Translations under genes and position numbers: made by a program
Shown here: piece after piece, positions 16,635 to 25,378 of the stretch
How the letters are laid out: the number at the start of each line of letters is the position of its first letter
How positions within the stretch are numbered: position 1 is the stretch's first letter
The notes under the pieces: generated by a model
Seen by the model: the letters and a program-made list of their open reading frames with translations, nothing else
Databases searched by the model: none
Told to the model about the DNA's origin: nothing
Source: Pseudomonas sp. PDM04
Lineage (GTDB): Bacteria > Pseudomonadota > Gammaproteobacteria > Pseudomonadales > Pseudomonadaceae
Direction: 5' to 3'
Assembly (NCBI RefSeq): GCF_014851765.1
Contig: NZ_JACVAI010000001.1
Coordinates: 62,001 to 126,000 of the forward strand
DNA length: 64,000 nucleotides

Positions 16635-17171
16635 TCAGTCTTTGGCATTGCCCAGCAACTGCTGGCGCAAATCGGGATTGCGCGTGCGCGGGTCGAGCCA
16701 GATCGCAAAAAAAGCCCGGGCGAATTGCGGGTCCTTCACTTCGTGCTGCCGCTGCTGGCCGACATAGAACTGCGCGCCCTGCCCCGGCAAATACACGCCG
16801 GTGATGCGCGTACCGGCCTGAACATCGACGAACGACCGCTGCATCTGCACCTTCCACTCTTCAAGTTGCCCGGCGCTCACCGACGTGCCGGACAACCGCT
16901 GGATTTCATCGACGCTGGCCTGCACCAGGTCTTCACGGCTGATGCTGCGCTGATAAATCAGTTCCAGAGCGAAGGGTTGATCCAGCGTCAATGGCCGCGC
17001 CGCGCTCCAGAGCCGAGCGTTGTACACGTCGAAACCAAACACCCGAAACTCACCGGTGCCGATGATCCGCGCACCCGGCACGACCTCCTGCCACGCGGCC
17101 AGGGCGTGTGTGCCCCACGCCATCAGAAGCAACGAAACACTGAGCTGTCGGCACCATTCTGATGGGTTCAT
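16635..17171 (-). CDS. Chalcone isomerase-like domain protein, secreted
   Basis: A 178-residue protein with a signal peptide (cut after HALAA) and a chalcone isomerase-like fold (GTGEFRVFGFDVYNARLW; ELIYQRSISREDLVQASVDEIQRL; GTRITGVYLPGQGAQFYV), as in the Chalcone_3 family. Bacterial members probably bind fatty acids rather than chalcones. It is the first gene of an operon with DUF3833. A perfect 22-bp palindrome with TTTTTGTATACAAAAA lies 74 bp upstream, suggesting tight regulation. Confidence 0.85.
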   Translation of the reverse strand: MNPSEWCRQLSVSLLLMAWGTHALAAWQEVVPGARIIGTGEFRVFGFDVYNARLWSAARPLTLDQPFALELIYQRSISREDLVQASVDEIQRLSGTSVSAGQLEEWKVQMQRSFVDVQAGTRITGVYLPGQGAQFYVGQQRQHEVKDPQFARAFFAIWLDPRTRNPDLRQQLLGNAKD

Positions 17172-17221
17172 GGGGTTCAGCCATTTTCGATTACCTCCTG
17201 AAAACTTATACGCGAAACATG

Positions 17222-17266
17222 TTTTTGTACAACTATTCAGGCAGATATTTTTGTATACAAAAATAT
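17222..17266. promoter_or_regulatory. Palindromic operator-like sites (TGTACA / TGTATACA)
   Basis: TTTTTGTACAA at 17222-17232 is followed by a 22-bp perfect palindrome (17245-17266) centred on TGTATACA. They lie in the AT-rich spacer between the divergent chalcone-isomerase-like and membrane-protein genes. They resemble operators of MerR-type LitR/CarH light regulators, which contain TGTACA; this identity is inference. Confidence 0.6.
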
Positions 17267-17331
17267 TGATAATTGGCGTAATTCTTCGAGCTCAATGCTA
17301 ACGTGGTCCCTCATCCAACCCGGAGGTGCAT

Positions 17332-18123
17332 GTGCTGTTGCTAAAATTGCTGGTGATTCCCGGATTTCTTCTGCTCATTTCTCTGGCCGGCAAGCGCTGG
17401 GGCCCAAGCGTTGCCGGTTGGTTGTCGGGGTTGCCGGTGGTGGTGGGGCCGATTCTGTTCTTCCTCGCTATCGAGCAAGGCGAACTGTTTGCCGCCCGTT
17501 CGGCAACGGCTGCGTTGTCGGCGATGGTTGCGATGATCGCCTTCTGCGTCACTTACGCCCAGGTCGCGCAACGGGCCGGGTGGCCGTGGGCGCTAGGGGT
17601 TTCGTTGCTGGTCTGGGCGGTCATCGCGATGGCGCTGTCGCTGATTGCACCGTCGCTGATGTTCTCGGTGATCGCCGCTGCCACCGCACTGCTCGCGGCG
17701 CCGTTCCTGTTCCCCAGCGTGCAGCCGCAGGTTTCAGGCCCGGCACCGAAGTCCGATAGATTGCTGTTGCGCATGATCGCCGGTGCACTGCTGACCCTGG
17801 CGGTCACGTTGCTGGCGAGCACGGTCGGCGACCGCTGGAGCGGTCTGCTCGCGGTGTTCCCGGTGCTGGGCAGCGTGATGGCCGTGTTTTCCCAGCAAAG
17901 CCGTGGGCCGGCGTTCACCGCCGCGTTGTTGCAAGCCACCGCGACCGGGATGTACTCGTTTGCAGCGTTTTGCCTGGTGGTGGCGCTGGCACTGCCCGGC
18001 ATGGGCCTGAGCGGGTTTGCCCTCGGCGTCGCAGTGTCCGTGGCGATGCTCGGCGTCACCCGACGGTTGCTGGCCAAATCAGCCAATCCCGGGCCCAGGC
18101 CTTCGACGGCGTCGAACGAATGA
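17332..18123 (+). CDS. Conserved multi-pass membrane protein, unknown function
   Basis: A 263-residue integral membrane protein with about eight hydrophobic helices (LLLKLLVIPGFLLLISLAG; WLSGLPVVVGPILFFLAIEQG; then regularly spaced segments to 250). The repeated SGLPVVVGP / GLLAVFPVLGSVMAVF pattern suggests two similar halves. The start is probably GTG at 17332, 5 bp after CGGAGG; GTG at 17326 would overlap that site. No named family recognised. It is divergent from the chalcone-isomerase-like gene across the palindrome. Confidence 0.75.
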   Translation: MLLLKLLVIPGFLLLISLAGKRWGPSVAGWLSGLPVVVGPILFFLAIEQGELFAARSATAALSAMVAMIAFCVTYAQVAQRAGWPWALGVSLLVWAVIAMALSLIAPSLMFSVIAAATALLAAPFLFPSVQPQVSGPAPKSDRLLLRMIAGALLTLAVTLLASTVGDRWSGLLAVFPVLGSVMAVFSQQSRGPAFTAALLQATATGMYSFAAFCLVVALALPGMGLSGFALGVAVSVAMLGVTRRLLAKSANPGPRPSTASNE

Positions 18124-18252
18124 CCCCTCATCGCGTCGCACCAACCCAGCGCTGCCCGGGAACGTCACCCAACCGTCCGTTAGCCCGCGCTGGATGCTTC
18201 ACAACCTCCATGGGATGATCGCCCCCCACCGCGACAACCCTGGAGATTGCGA

Positions 18253-18816
18253 ATGTCACTGTTGAGTAAAAAAGCCGTTGTCCTGCTGCTGGCGATGGCC
18301 AGCCTGGGGGCTATGGACGCGCAGGCTGCCAAGGCCGCGGCCAAGGACGCGCCGCAGAGCGTGTCGATGCTGGGCAACAAATTCAAATTCACCCTGCCCA
18401 AGGGGTTCGTCGCCAATCCCCTGCCACCCGATGCGACGGGTGCAACCGGCACGATGTACACCAACGAAACCACCAAGACCGTGGTGATCGCGGCTGAGAA
18501 CACCATTCCCGGTGGGGTCAACGCCAAGGACAACGACGGCGAGTTTCTCGATGCCACGGCAGCCGACTTCACGACCCAGCAAGCCAAGGCCCTGCCGGAT
18601 TTCACCCAGCTCAGCGAGAAAAGCCTCACGCAGAAAGGCACCGGCCTGGGGCTGCGGCAGATCGACAGCACCGCCACCCAGGGCGGTGGCAAGACCCTCG
18701 ACACCACGCTGATGGCCGCCTCGGGCACGCGCATGGCCCTGGTTCAGGTGATTTCCCGTCTCAGCGACAATGCCGGCCACGAAGCGCTGGTCAAGCAGAT
18801 CGTCTCGGGCAAGTAA
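18253..18816 (+). CDS. Conserved periplasmic protein, unknown function
   Basis: A 187-residue protein with a signal peptide (MSLLSKKAVVLLLAMASLGAMDAQA). The mature part begins with KFTLPKGFVANPLPPDATGATG and contains MYTNETTKTVVIAAEN, resembling small DcrB-like/PsbP-like periplasmic folds, but I do not assign a family. The ATG at 18253 follows GGAGATTGCGA. It is monocistronic, convergent with the hydrolase gene only 4 bp away. Confidence 0.75.
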   Translation: MSLLSKKAVVLLLAMASLGAMDAQAAKAAAKDAPQSVSMLGNKFKFTLPKGFVANPLPPDATGATGTMYTNETTKTVVIAAENTIPGGVNAKDNDGEFLDATAADFTTQQAKALPDFTQLSEKSLTQKGTGLGLRQIDSTATQGGGKTLDTTLMAASGTRMALVQVISRLSDNAGHEALVKQIVSGK

Positions 18817-18819
18817 GGC

Positions 18820-19536
18820 TCAAGGGTTGAGGCGCTGCAACCAGGCGCTCAAGTCCTGCATTTCGGCGGCACTGATGGTGTGTCCGACACCGGGGTAGGC
18901 GTGAAACTCGGGCTTGAGTGACAACCCCTGCAACAGGCTGTCAGCCTCGGTGCCATCGTTGAAAGGCAGGCGTTTATCCGCTGTGCCATGCCCGATGAAA
19001 ATCGCCAGTGACTGGCGTTGCACCTGTGGTTTGAGCTCGGACTTGAGCACGGGCAGAATCCGCCCGCTCAACGCGGCAATCCCGCCCACGGCCTCGGGGT
19101 GACGCAGCGCCACCTCGTAGGACATGATCGCGCCCTGGCTGAAACCCACCAGGTAAACCTTGGCCGGTTGCGTGTGATATTTCTTCGCAGCCTGGGCGAT
19201 GAAGTCCAGCAACACCTGACCGCTGGCCTTCAGGTCATCGGTCTCACCGTTGTAAGCCCCTTGGCCTTTTTGGCGAAACCATTGATAACTGCCTTCTTCT
19301 ATCACGATCGGTGCGCGCACCGACAGGTAGTTGTATCCGGCCGGCAGCTCGTCCTTGATGCCGAACAGGTCCTGCTCGTTACTGCCGTAGCCGTGGAGGA
19401 AAATCACCAGGGGTTGATCGACGGAATCGGGATGTACCTGCTCCAGGTATTTGAGCGGCAGGTCGGTGTGCAGAGGGGTTTGGGCGTGGACGGCGGCGGA
19501 CGCCAGGAGAGTCAGCAGAGCAAGCACTTTCAACAT
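18820..19536 (-). CDS. Exported carboxylesterase/phospholipase-type alpha/beta hydrolase
   Basis: A 238-residue hydrolase with signal peptide MLKVLALLTLLASAAVHA. The catalytic triad is suggested by Ser in YLVGFSQGAIMSYE (G-F-S-Q-G), Asp in GHGTADKRLPF and His in YPGVGHTIS; the oxyanion region is IFLHGYGSNEQD. It matches the Abhydrolase_2/YpfH-like carboxylesterase group. The start at 19536 was chosen for its signal peptide; the longer frame runs into REP DNA. The substrate is unknown. Confidence 0.87.
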   Translation of the reverse strand: MLKVLALLTLLASAAVHAQTPLHTDLPLKYLEQVHPDSVDQPLVIFLHGYGSNEQDLFGIKDELPAGYNYLSVRAPIVIEEGSYQWFRQKGQGAYNGETDDLKASGQVLLDFIAQAAKKYHTQPAKVYLVGFSQGAIMSYEVALRHPEAVGGIAALSGRILPVLKSELKPQVQRQSLAIFIGHGTADKRLPFNDGTEADSLLQGLSLKPEFHAYPGVGHTISAAEMQDLSAWLQRLNP

Positions 19537-19622
19537 GAGCCTTCCTTCACAAAGCGCAGGATTCGGGGCAGAGCCTAACACCGTGAAGCTGATCGGGGGA
19601 TTTTCGCTGCGGCTGATGCCGC

Positions 19623-19690
19623 CATCGCGAGCAGACTCGCTCCCACGGGAATATCCCTCAAATCCCTGTGGGAGCGAGCCTGCTCGCGAT
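19623..19690. repeat. REP doublet
   Basis: ATCGCGAGCAGACTCGCTCCCAC and the opposite unit GTGGGAGCGAGCCTGCTCGC face each other across about 20 bp, between the hydrolase and the deacylase genes. Confidence 0.8.
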
Positions 19691-19701
19691 TCCATGTTCA
19701 G

Positions 19702-20814
19702 TCAGTCGTTGATCAACTTCCCGACCCGAATCGGCTCGCGCCCCGCGACCTTCGCCTGCCAGGTGCCCGGCTGGGTGTAGCGACCACGATCGATGGCGAA
19801 CAACACCCCGCGGGTTCCCGCACGCACGGTGGTGACCTTGTCGTTCAACGGATCGACCACTTCGAACAGGGCATCGCCCTGCTCGACCCACTCACCGGCC
19901 TCGCGCAGAAAACTGACCACACCATGGTGCGGTGCGAACAGGTATTGCGTGCCTTCGAACGGCATTCCTTCGCAGCACTCATCCGGCGCCGCCGGCCAGT
20001 CACCCTGGATGAACCCCTGTTCGGCCAGGAACCCGAGAATCGCTTCGCAATTGGCCTGGGCCTGATCGACGCGGGTGTCGCCCATACTGCCCAGCTCCAG
20101 GGTGGTCGCCAGATTGGCCGGAGGAATCGCCGCCTGGGGAAAAGCCCTGGCCAGGCGCAACCAGGGCGAAGAGCAGGACTCATCGAAGGAACTGCCACCG
20201 GAATCTTCACACAGCAGCGCCACACCCGCCTTCAACCGCGCCGCCAGTGATTGCCACTGCGGCCAGTGCTGCGGCAAGGCGTAAATATGGATGGCCGCCT
20301 CAAAATCACAGTGCAGATCAAGCGTGATGTCGGCATCGCAGGCGTGGCGCAACAACAGGCGGTGCAGGGCTTCCAGCTGCGAGGCAGGTGCAGGCAGGTC
20401 GTCGAGCACCCGGGTCATGGTTTGCCGGATCAGTGCAACGTTGGCCTCGGCGTCGGCGCCCAGGCGATCACCGACCAACTGCGCGACCGGCGCGCTCAAT
20501 TCCACGAACGAGCGATTGAAGTTCTGGCCGCTGCCGAGTTCGAAACGGCCCATGTGACTGCCTTGCAGGTGCTGATCGAGGCCGATGGGGTTGGCCACCG
20601 GCACCAGTTCGACCACGCCTTGCAGATGGCCTGAAGCTTCGAGTTCGGCCAGGCGTTTTTTCAGTTCCCAGGCGGTGCGCATGCCCGGCAGTTCGTCCGC
20701 GTGCAGGCTGGCCTGGATATAGACCTTGCGTGCACCCGTACCGTAACGAAACACGCTGAGGGTTCGTTCGGTGCCCAGGTGGCTCCAGGGTAGCGGGTGG
20801 TCGATGCGTTGCAT
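19702..20814 (-). CDS. Succinylglutamate desuccinylase/aspartoacylase family protein (AotO-like)
   Basis: A 370-residue zinc amidohydrolase-like protein of the M14 AstE/ASPA group. The zinc-binding HxxE is in QASLHADELPGM and the third ligand is probably in LDLHCDFE; PVANPIGLDQH and LELGSMGD are further family blocks. The C-terminal part (about 290-370) is a barrel-sandwich-like extension (VVSFLREAGEWVEQGDALFEVVDP). P. aeruginosa PA0891 (AotO), embedded in the arginine transport operon, is of this type. Here it follows an AotJ-like binding protein but no permease genes. Start ATG at 20814. Confidence 0.83.
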   Translation of the reverse strand: MQRIDHPLPWSHLGTERTLSVFRYGTGARKVYIQASLHADELPGMRTAWELKKRLAELEASGHLQGVVELVPVANPIGLDQHLQGSHMGRFELGSGQNFNRSFVELSAPVAQLVGDRLGADAEANVALIRQTMTRVLDDLPAPASQLEALHRLLLRHACDADITLDLHCDFEAAIHIYALPQHWPQWQSLAARLKAGVALLCEDSGGSSFDESCSSPWLRLARAFPQAAIPPANLATTLELGSMGDTRVDQAQANCEAILGFLAEQGFIQGDWPAAPDECCEGMPFEGTQYLFAPHHGVVSFLREAGEWVEQGDALFEVVDPLNDKVTTVRAGTRGVLFAIDRGRYTQPGTWQAKVAGREPIRVGKLIND

Positions 20815-20850
20815 GGGCGAACTCCTGATACTTGAAAACTTCGAGATGAC

Positions 20851-20942
20851 CTGTGGGAGCGAGCCTGCTCGCGAAGCCGTTGTGTCAGTCAATCGCGAGG
20901 TTGAATGCACGAAAGTCTTCGCCAGCAGGCTCGCTCCCACAG
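20851..20942. repeat. Mirror-image REP pair
   Basis: CTGTGGGAGCGAGCCTGCTCGCGAA and its inverse at 20917-20942 enclose about 40 bp; a REPIN-like doublet between aotO-like and aotJ-like genes. Confidence 0.85.
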
Positions 20943-20961
20943 AGTTCTCATCCTGGAACCA

Positions 20962-21005
20962 AAACAAAAAAAGTGGCCACCGCGTCAACGGTGGCCACTT
21001 TTTTC
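20962..21005. terminator. Bidirectional rho-independent terminator
   Basis: AAAGTGGCCACCG-CGTCAA-CGGTGGCCACTTT with A-tract before and T-tract after. It closes the binding-protein gene on the minus strand, so the downstream deacylase gene is likely a separate transcript. Confidence 0.9.
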
Positions 21006-21014
21006 TACGGCGTA

Positions 21015-21794
21015 TTAATGGCCGTAAACATCGAAATCGAAGTACTTGTCCTGCACTTGCTTGTACTTGCCGTTGGCGCGGATTTCAGTGATGGCGGTGT
21101 TGAATTTGTCCGCCAGCTCCTTGTCGCCCTTGCGCACCGCGATCCCGGCGCCGCCGCCGAAGTACTTGGCGTCTTCGTAGGTCGGGCCGACAAAGGCAAA
21201 GCCCTTGCCTGCGTCGGTTTTCAGGAAACCGTCGTCGAGGTTGACCGAGTCCGCCAGCAGCGCGTCGACGCGACCGGAGACCATGTCCAGGTTGGCTTCC
21301 TGCTGCGAACCGTAGCGCACCAGCTCGATACCGGCCGGTACCAGCACTTCGGTGGCGAAGCGGTCATGGGTACTGGCGCGCAGTACACCGACTTTCTTGC
21401 CCTTGAGTTCGGTCAGCGGATCCTTGATATCGGTGCCGACCTTCATCACGAAGCGCGCTGGGGTGTGGTAGTACTTGATGGTGAAATCGACGTTTTTCTT
21501 GCGGTCGTCGGTGATGGTCATGGACGACAGAATCGCGTCGATTTTCTTGACCTTCAGGGCCGGAATCAGGCCGTCGAACTCTTGCTCGACCCAGGTGCAT
21601 TTGACTTTCATCTGCTCGCAAAGCGCGTCGCCGATGTCGACGTCGAAACCGGTGAGTTTGCCGTCGGGGGTTTTCATCGAGAATGGCGGGTAGCCGGCTT
21701 CGATACCGATGCGGATCGGCTTGGCGTCATCGGCCACGGCGGTCAGGGACAACATCGACAGTGCCAGGGCACCGAACATCACTAGCTTCTTCAT
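21015..21794 (-). CDS. Basic amino acid ABC transporter substrate-binding protein (AotJ-like, orphan)
   Basis: A 259-residue periplasmic binding protein with signal [21 protein letters not shown]. The SBP family 3 ligand site is visible in [47 protein letters not shown] and [13 protein letters not shown]. It resembles AotJ of the arginine/ornithine importer. No aotQ, aotM or aotP permease or ATPase genes are adjacent and a terminator follows, so it must use a transporter encoded elsewhere or act as a sensor-type binding protein. Confidence 0.88.
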   Translation of the reverse strand: MKKLVMFGALALSMLSLTAVADDAKPIRIGIEAGYPPFSMKTPDGKLTGFDVDIGDALCEQMKVKCTWVEQEFDGLIPALKVKKIDAILSSMTITDDRKKNVDFTIKYYHTPARFVMKVGTDIKDPLTELKGKKVGVLRASTHDRFATEVLVPAGIELVRYGSQQEANLDMVSGRVDALLADSVNLDDGFLKTDAGKGFAFVGPTYEDAKYFGGGAGIAVRKGDKELADKFNTAITEIRANGKYKQVQDKYFDFDVYGH

Positions 21795-21986
21795 TTATAA
21801 CTCCCGTGTACGGAGGCTTTTATATTGGCAGCATTCGATTGATCGCTTTCGGTCAGCGCTTTGTTATGGGTTACGACCGAAGTGGCGGGCAGTCTAGAGC
21901 GGCTTTACACGGGCAAATTGTGTATAGGCGACAAATACTTATAAAAAAGGCGAGCGCATCCTCGAGAGGATTCGCCCGCTGCTGGC

Positions 21987-22421
21987 TCAGCAATCGCAGC
22001 CGATCGGCGTCGCGGCTGGCCGTTGTACCGGGGCGCTCAACGCAAACCCTTCGTCCAGCCAACCGGTCACCCCGCCGATCATTTCCTTGACCGGGTAACC
22101 GAGCGCCGCCAGCTTCACTGCGGCCTTGTTGGCGCCGTTGCAATGGGGGCCGGCACAGTAGACCACGAACAATGTGGAGGTCCCGTAGCCTGCCAGCCCT
22201 TCAGCCGTCAGCAGTCGTCCCGGCAGGTTGATCGCACCTGGCACATGACCGCGTTCGAACGCCAGCGGACCGCGCACATCCACCAGGACAAAATCCACCT
22301 CCCCCGCCTGCTGGCTGCCGTAGACGTCGGAACAGTCGGTTTCAAAGGTCAGGCGGTTGCTGAAATGCATCAGGGCAATGGCCGAAGGCGCGGCAGGAAT
22401 CTTGCGGACCAGACTGGTCAT
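21987..22421 (-). CDS. Rhodanese-like domain protein
   Basis: A 144-residue single-domain sulfurtransferase. The rhodanese core runs from FVLVDVRGPLAFERGHVPGAINLPG to the active-site loop VVYCAGPHCNGA, with Cys near residue 89 as sulfur carrier; GYPVKEMIGGVTGWLDEGF closes the domain. A second Cys pair ends the protein (GCDC). It is divergent from the FtrA-like regulator (100 bp), a pairing common in Pseudomonas, so control by that regulator is likely. Confidence 0.88.
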   Translation of the reverse strand: MTSLVRKIPAAPSAIALMHFSNRLTFETDCSDVYGSQQAGEVDFVLVDVRGPLAFERGHVPGAINLPGRLLTAEGLAGYGTSTLFVVYCAGPHCNGANKAAVKLAALGYPVKEMIGGVTGWLDEGFALSAPVQRPAATPIGCDC

Positions 22422-22520
22422 GGGCGGTACTCCAGGGTTCGTGGGTGTGAGAAGACTGTATCCGCCGCTGACTTGCGGCTAAAGTGGCGCACAAGACACT
22501 CACCGGGAACTTTCCGCCAA

Positions 22521-23498
22521 ATGCAGCCCAACCCAGGATCAGTCGCCATTCTGGCCTACGACGGCCTCTGCACGTTCGAATTCGGGATTGCCGTGGAGAT
22601 CTTCGGCCTGGCGCGGCCGGAATTCGATTTCCCCTGGTATGAACACCGCATTGCCGCCGTCGATCAGGGCCCGATGCGTGCCATGGGCGGTATCCAGGTG
22701 CTGGCCGACGGTGGCTTGGAACTGCTGGCCGACGCCCGGACCATCATCATTCCCGGCTGGCGTGATCGCAGCGCCCCGGTGCCCGCTGTGTTGATCGAGG
22801 CCCTGCGTCAGGCCCACGCACGCGGCGCGCGGTTGCTGTCGATCTGCTCGGGAGTGTTCGTGCTGGCCGCCACCGGTTTGCTCGATGGCCACGGCGCCAC
22901 CACCCATTGGCGCTACACCACGGAACTGGCCGAACGGTTCCCGAACATTCTGGTCGACCCGGACGTGCTCTACGTCGACTCGGGCCAGTTGATCACCTCG
23001 GCGGGCAGCGCGGCCGGCATCGACGCCTGCCTGCACCTGGTAGCCCGGGATTACGGCACGCAAGTGGCCAACAGCGTGGCGCGGCGACTGGTGATGTCGC
23101 CGCAACGCACCGGCGGCCAGGCGCAGTTCATTCCGACCCCGGTCAGCCCGACGCCGCGTAGAGATCTCTCGCGGGTCATGCAGTGGGCCCGGGAGCGCCT
23201 GCACGCCCCGCTCGAAGTGCGCGACCTGGCCAGCGAGGCGGCGATGAGCGAAAGAACCTTCCTGCGCCGATTCACCGAAGCCACCGGCCAGCCGCCCAAG
23301 GCCTGGCTGCAACATGAACGCCTGGCACGGGCCCGGGAACTGCTGGAAAGCACGGGGCACAGCACCGAGCAGGTGGCCGGGCAGTGTGGTTATCGTTCAG
23401 TGGAAAGTTTTCGGGTGGCGTTTCGCACGGTGGTCGGCGTGCCGCCGTCGGTGTACCGGGAGCGGTTTGGGCGCGGGATCAAGGCCAGTTCCGTTTGA
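22521..23498 (+). CDS. ftrA: GlxA/FtrA-type AraC-family regulator with DJ-1/PfpI domain
   Basis: A 325-residue activator. The N-terminal DJ-1/PfpI glutamine-amidotransferase-like domain (about 8-195) has ARLLSICSGVFVLAATGLLDG, the nucleophile-elbow Cys likely used for sensing rather than catalysis. The C-terminal AraC domain (about 215-318) has LASEAAMSERTFLRRF and AGQCGYRSVESFRVAF helix-turn-helices. The ATG at 22521 was chosen; upstream frame is antisense to the rhodanese gene. The name FtrA follows its rhodanese neighbour and similarity; the inducer is unknown. Confidence 0.82.
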   Translation: MQPNPGSVAILAYDGLCTFEFGIAVEIFGLARPEFDFPWYEHRIAAVDQGPMRAMGGIQVLADGGLELLADARTIIIPGWRDRSAPVPAVLIEALRQAHARGARLLSICSGVFVLAATGLLDGHGATTHWRYTTELAERFPNILVDPDVLYVDSGQLITSAGSAAGIDACLHLVARDYGTQVANSVARRLVMSPQRTGGQAQFIPTPVSPTPRRDLSRVMQWARERLHAPLEVRDLASEAAMSERTFLRRFTEATGQPPKAWLQHERLARARELLESTGHSTEQVAGQCGYRSVESFRVAFRTVVGVPPSVYRERFGRGIKASSV

Positions 23499-24254
23499 TC
23501 AAAGCTTGCGCAACAGATAGGTGTCCATGATCCACCCATGGGCCTCCCTCGCCGCCTTGCGCACCCGCTCGATTTCATCCGCCACGTCCTCGAGCCGGCC
23601 ACTGATGAGGAGTTCATCCGGCGTGCCCAGGTAAGCGCCCCAGTAAATCTGCGTCTCGCGGTTCGCCACCTGCCGGTAGGCATCTTGCGCATCGAGCATC
23701 ACCACCAGGCTGTCGGTATCGCTCACTTGCCCCGCGGCCAACCGACGACCCGTGGTGATTTCGATCGAGCGGCCAATACTGTTCAGCGGCACCTTGTGCT
23801 GCGCCGCCAACGCTTGAACGCTGGTGATGCCGGGAATCACTTCGAATTCGAACGCGCATCGCCCCGACGCGAGAATCGCCTGCAGAATCCGGATCGTGCT
23901 GTCGTATAACGCCGGGTCGCCCCACACCAGGAAGCCGCCGCACTCGTCGTCGGACAGTTCCTCATCGATCAGCCGTTCGAAGGTCAACTGCTTGGCCAGG
24001 TTCAGCTCTTGCACACTGCTCGTGTAATCCACCTCACCGCGCTCACGCTCCGGGCTGTGCGCCTCGACAAACCGGTGGACGTGATCGCTGATGTAGCGCT
24101 CGCAGATCTCGCGCCGCAGGTCGATCAGTTTGTCCTTGCTCTGGCCCTTGTCCATGAGGAAAAACACATCCACCCGGTTCAGCGCCTTCACGGCCTGCAG
24201 GGTGATGTAGTCGGGGTTGCCGGCACCGATGCCGATGACCATCAGTTTTTTCAT
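23499..24254 (-). CDS. cobF: Precorrin-6A synthase (deacetylating)
   Basis: A 251-residue SAM-dependent methyltransferase of aerobic cobalamin synthesis that methylates C1 of precorrin-5 with loss of acetate. The tetrapyrrole methylase fold shows MVIGIGAGNPDYITLQAVKAL, GGFLVWGDPALYDSTIRIL and VIPGITSVQALAAQHKVPLN. No other cob genes are in the window. It overlaps the upstream histidine phosphatase gene by 4 bp (ATGA), suggesting co-transcription; it is convergent with the ftrA-like gene, their ends only bases apart. Confidence 0.93.
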   Translation of the reverse strand: MKKLMVIGIGAGNPDYITLQAVKALNRVDVFFLMDKGQSKDKLIDLRREICERYISDHVHRFVEAHSPERERGEVDYTSSVQELNLAKQLTFERLIDEELSDDECGGFLVWGDPALYDSTIRILQAILASGRCAFEFEVIPGITSVQALAAQHKVPLNSIGRSIEITTGRRLAAGQVSDTDSLVVMLDAQDAYRQVANRETQIYWGAYLGTPDELLISGRLEDVADEIERVRKAAREAHGWIMDTYLLRKL

Positions 24255-24826
24255 GAACAGGGGCCCTCAAGGTCCGCACCTGGCAATCGCAGGCGCCAGC
24301 GTCCATTGAACCGCAGCTCGATGGCTGACAGCGGTTCAACATCGATCAGGTTGAATGCCGGACTGTGCAATACCCGGGTCAACGCCGCGCGCACGACAAA
24401 GGGATGGGTAATGGCGACGATAGGTCCCGGTGTCGCTTGCAGTGTCTCCAGCCAGGCGCTCACCCGCTCGACGAGTTGTGCCACCGACTCGCCACCGTGA
24501 GGCGCCGCCAGCGGATCATCGAACCAGGCCTGCAGCGCTTCGGGCTCGGACATTTGCAGGTCGCCAATCCGGGCACCGTTCCAGCGTCCGAAATCACAGT
24601 CCCTCAACGCCTCGACAATCACCGCGTCGCTGCCGAACAAGGCGGCGGTTTGTCGCGCGCGCAGTTCCGGGGCACTGAACAGACGCGGCCTGCCCTTGAA
24701 CTGACGCCCCAGGGAGCCACTGGCCGATTGCCAATCCATCTCCACCGGTTCATCCGTAGGAAAGCGCGCCAATTTTTGTGCGACGGTTCTGGCGTGGCAC
24801 AACAGAGTCAAACGGGTCGACTGCAC
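24251..24826 (-). CDS. Histidine phosphatase family protein (CobC-like)
   Basis: A 191-residue phosphatase-fold protein. The usual RHG catalytic triplet is CHA here (LTLLCHARTVAQ), keeping the phospho-His but not the first Arg; other core elements remain: SAPELRARQTA, DCDFGRWNG, PHGGESVAQLVERV and AITHPFVVRA with the second His. Coupling to cobF suggests a cobalamin role such as alpha-ribazole phosphate phosphatase. It could instead act on another phosphoester. Confidence 0.82.
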   Translation of the reverse strand: MQSTRLTLLCHARTVAQKLARFPTDEPVEMDWQSASGSLGRQFKGRPRLFSAPELRARQTAALFGSDAVIVEALRDCDFGRWNGARIGDLQMSEPEALQAWFDDPLAAPHGGESVAQLVERVSAWLETLQATPGPIVAITHPFVVRAALTRVLHSPAFNLIDVEPLSAIELRFNGRWRLRLPGADLEGPCS

Positions 24827-25116
24827 GAAAGATCACTCGGTTTAAGGAAAAGCAACAGCATGAGGCCATCATTCATGGGCCATTGTGCCGCAAGAAAGGC
24901 CACGGCGGGGGTTTCGCTGTCCATCGAAAAGATGCACTTGCCTGCTACATAACCAGCCATCTCCGACAGCCTTGTCAGCGAAGGCCTACAAGACGGACCG
25001 ACATGCATGTAACCCAAGGCTGACGGGCGTTTCGCCCCCCGTTAATGCGGTAAAGAACCTCGCAAAAATTCACTAGACAGGGGCTGCGGGTTAAATAAAT
25101 ACTGCTGTAACGGATT
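24827..25116. other. Intergenic region without a supported gene
   Basis: About 290 bp before a small ORF. A minus-strand frame (24808-25017) exists but has no family features. I see no cobalamin-riboswitch consensus, no strong promoter and no terminator with a T-tract. Confidence 0.5.
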
Positions 25117-25269
25117 ATGAAAGATAAACAAAACCCTCATCCAGCAGGAGCCCGGATGCCCTCTCCCAGCGACGCGCACCACCGCCTCCAACATGACGCC
25201 AACGCCGATCGACCGTTCAACGCGGCGGTGGTGAACATCGTGCTGCTTCATTCAATGGCTGATCAATAA
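25117..25269 (+). CDS. Possible small ORF upstream of aruF
   Basis: A 50-codon frame (MKDKQNPHPAGARMPSPSDA...NAAVVNIVLLHSMADQ) ends 109 bp before aruF in the same direction. It has no clear ribosome site and no family I recognise. It could be a leader peptide, a decayed gene or chance. Confidence 0.3.
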   Translation: MKDKQNPHPAGARMPSPSDAHHRLQHDANADRPFNAAVVNIVLLHSMADQ

Positions 25270-25378
25270 AGAGCGGCGCTGGACAACCCTCGAGCAACCG
25301 CCGATTCAACGCGTGGAAACCGACAGTGATAGTCAGGTTCGTGCCGAACGCCGAACCCTTTGATACAGGAGTGCATCC

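Noticed and set aside
24808..25017. 69-residue minus-strand ORF before the histidine phosphatase gene
   Set aside because: No signal, domain or ribosome site; it overlaps the phosphatase start region and looks like chance.
24827..25116. Cobalamin riboswitch before the cobF/phosphatase operon
   Set aside because: No B12-box-like GCCACTG core or conserved stem arrangement could be found on the minus strand near 24827.
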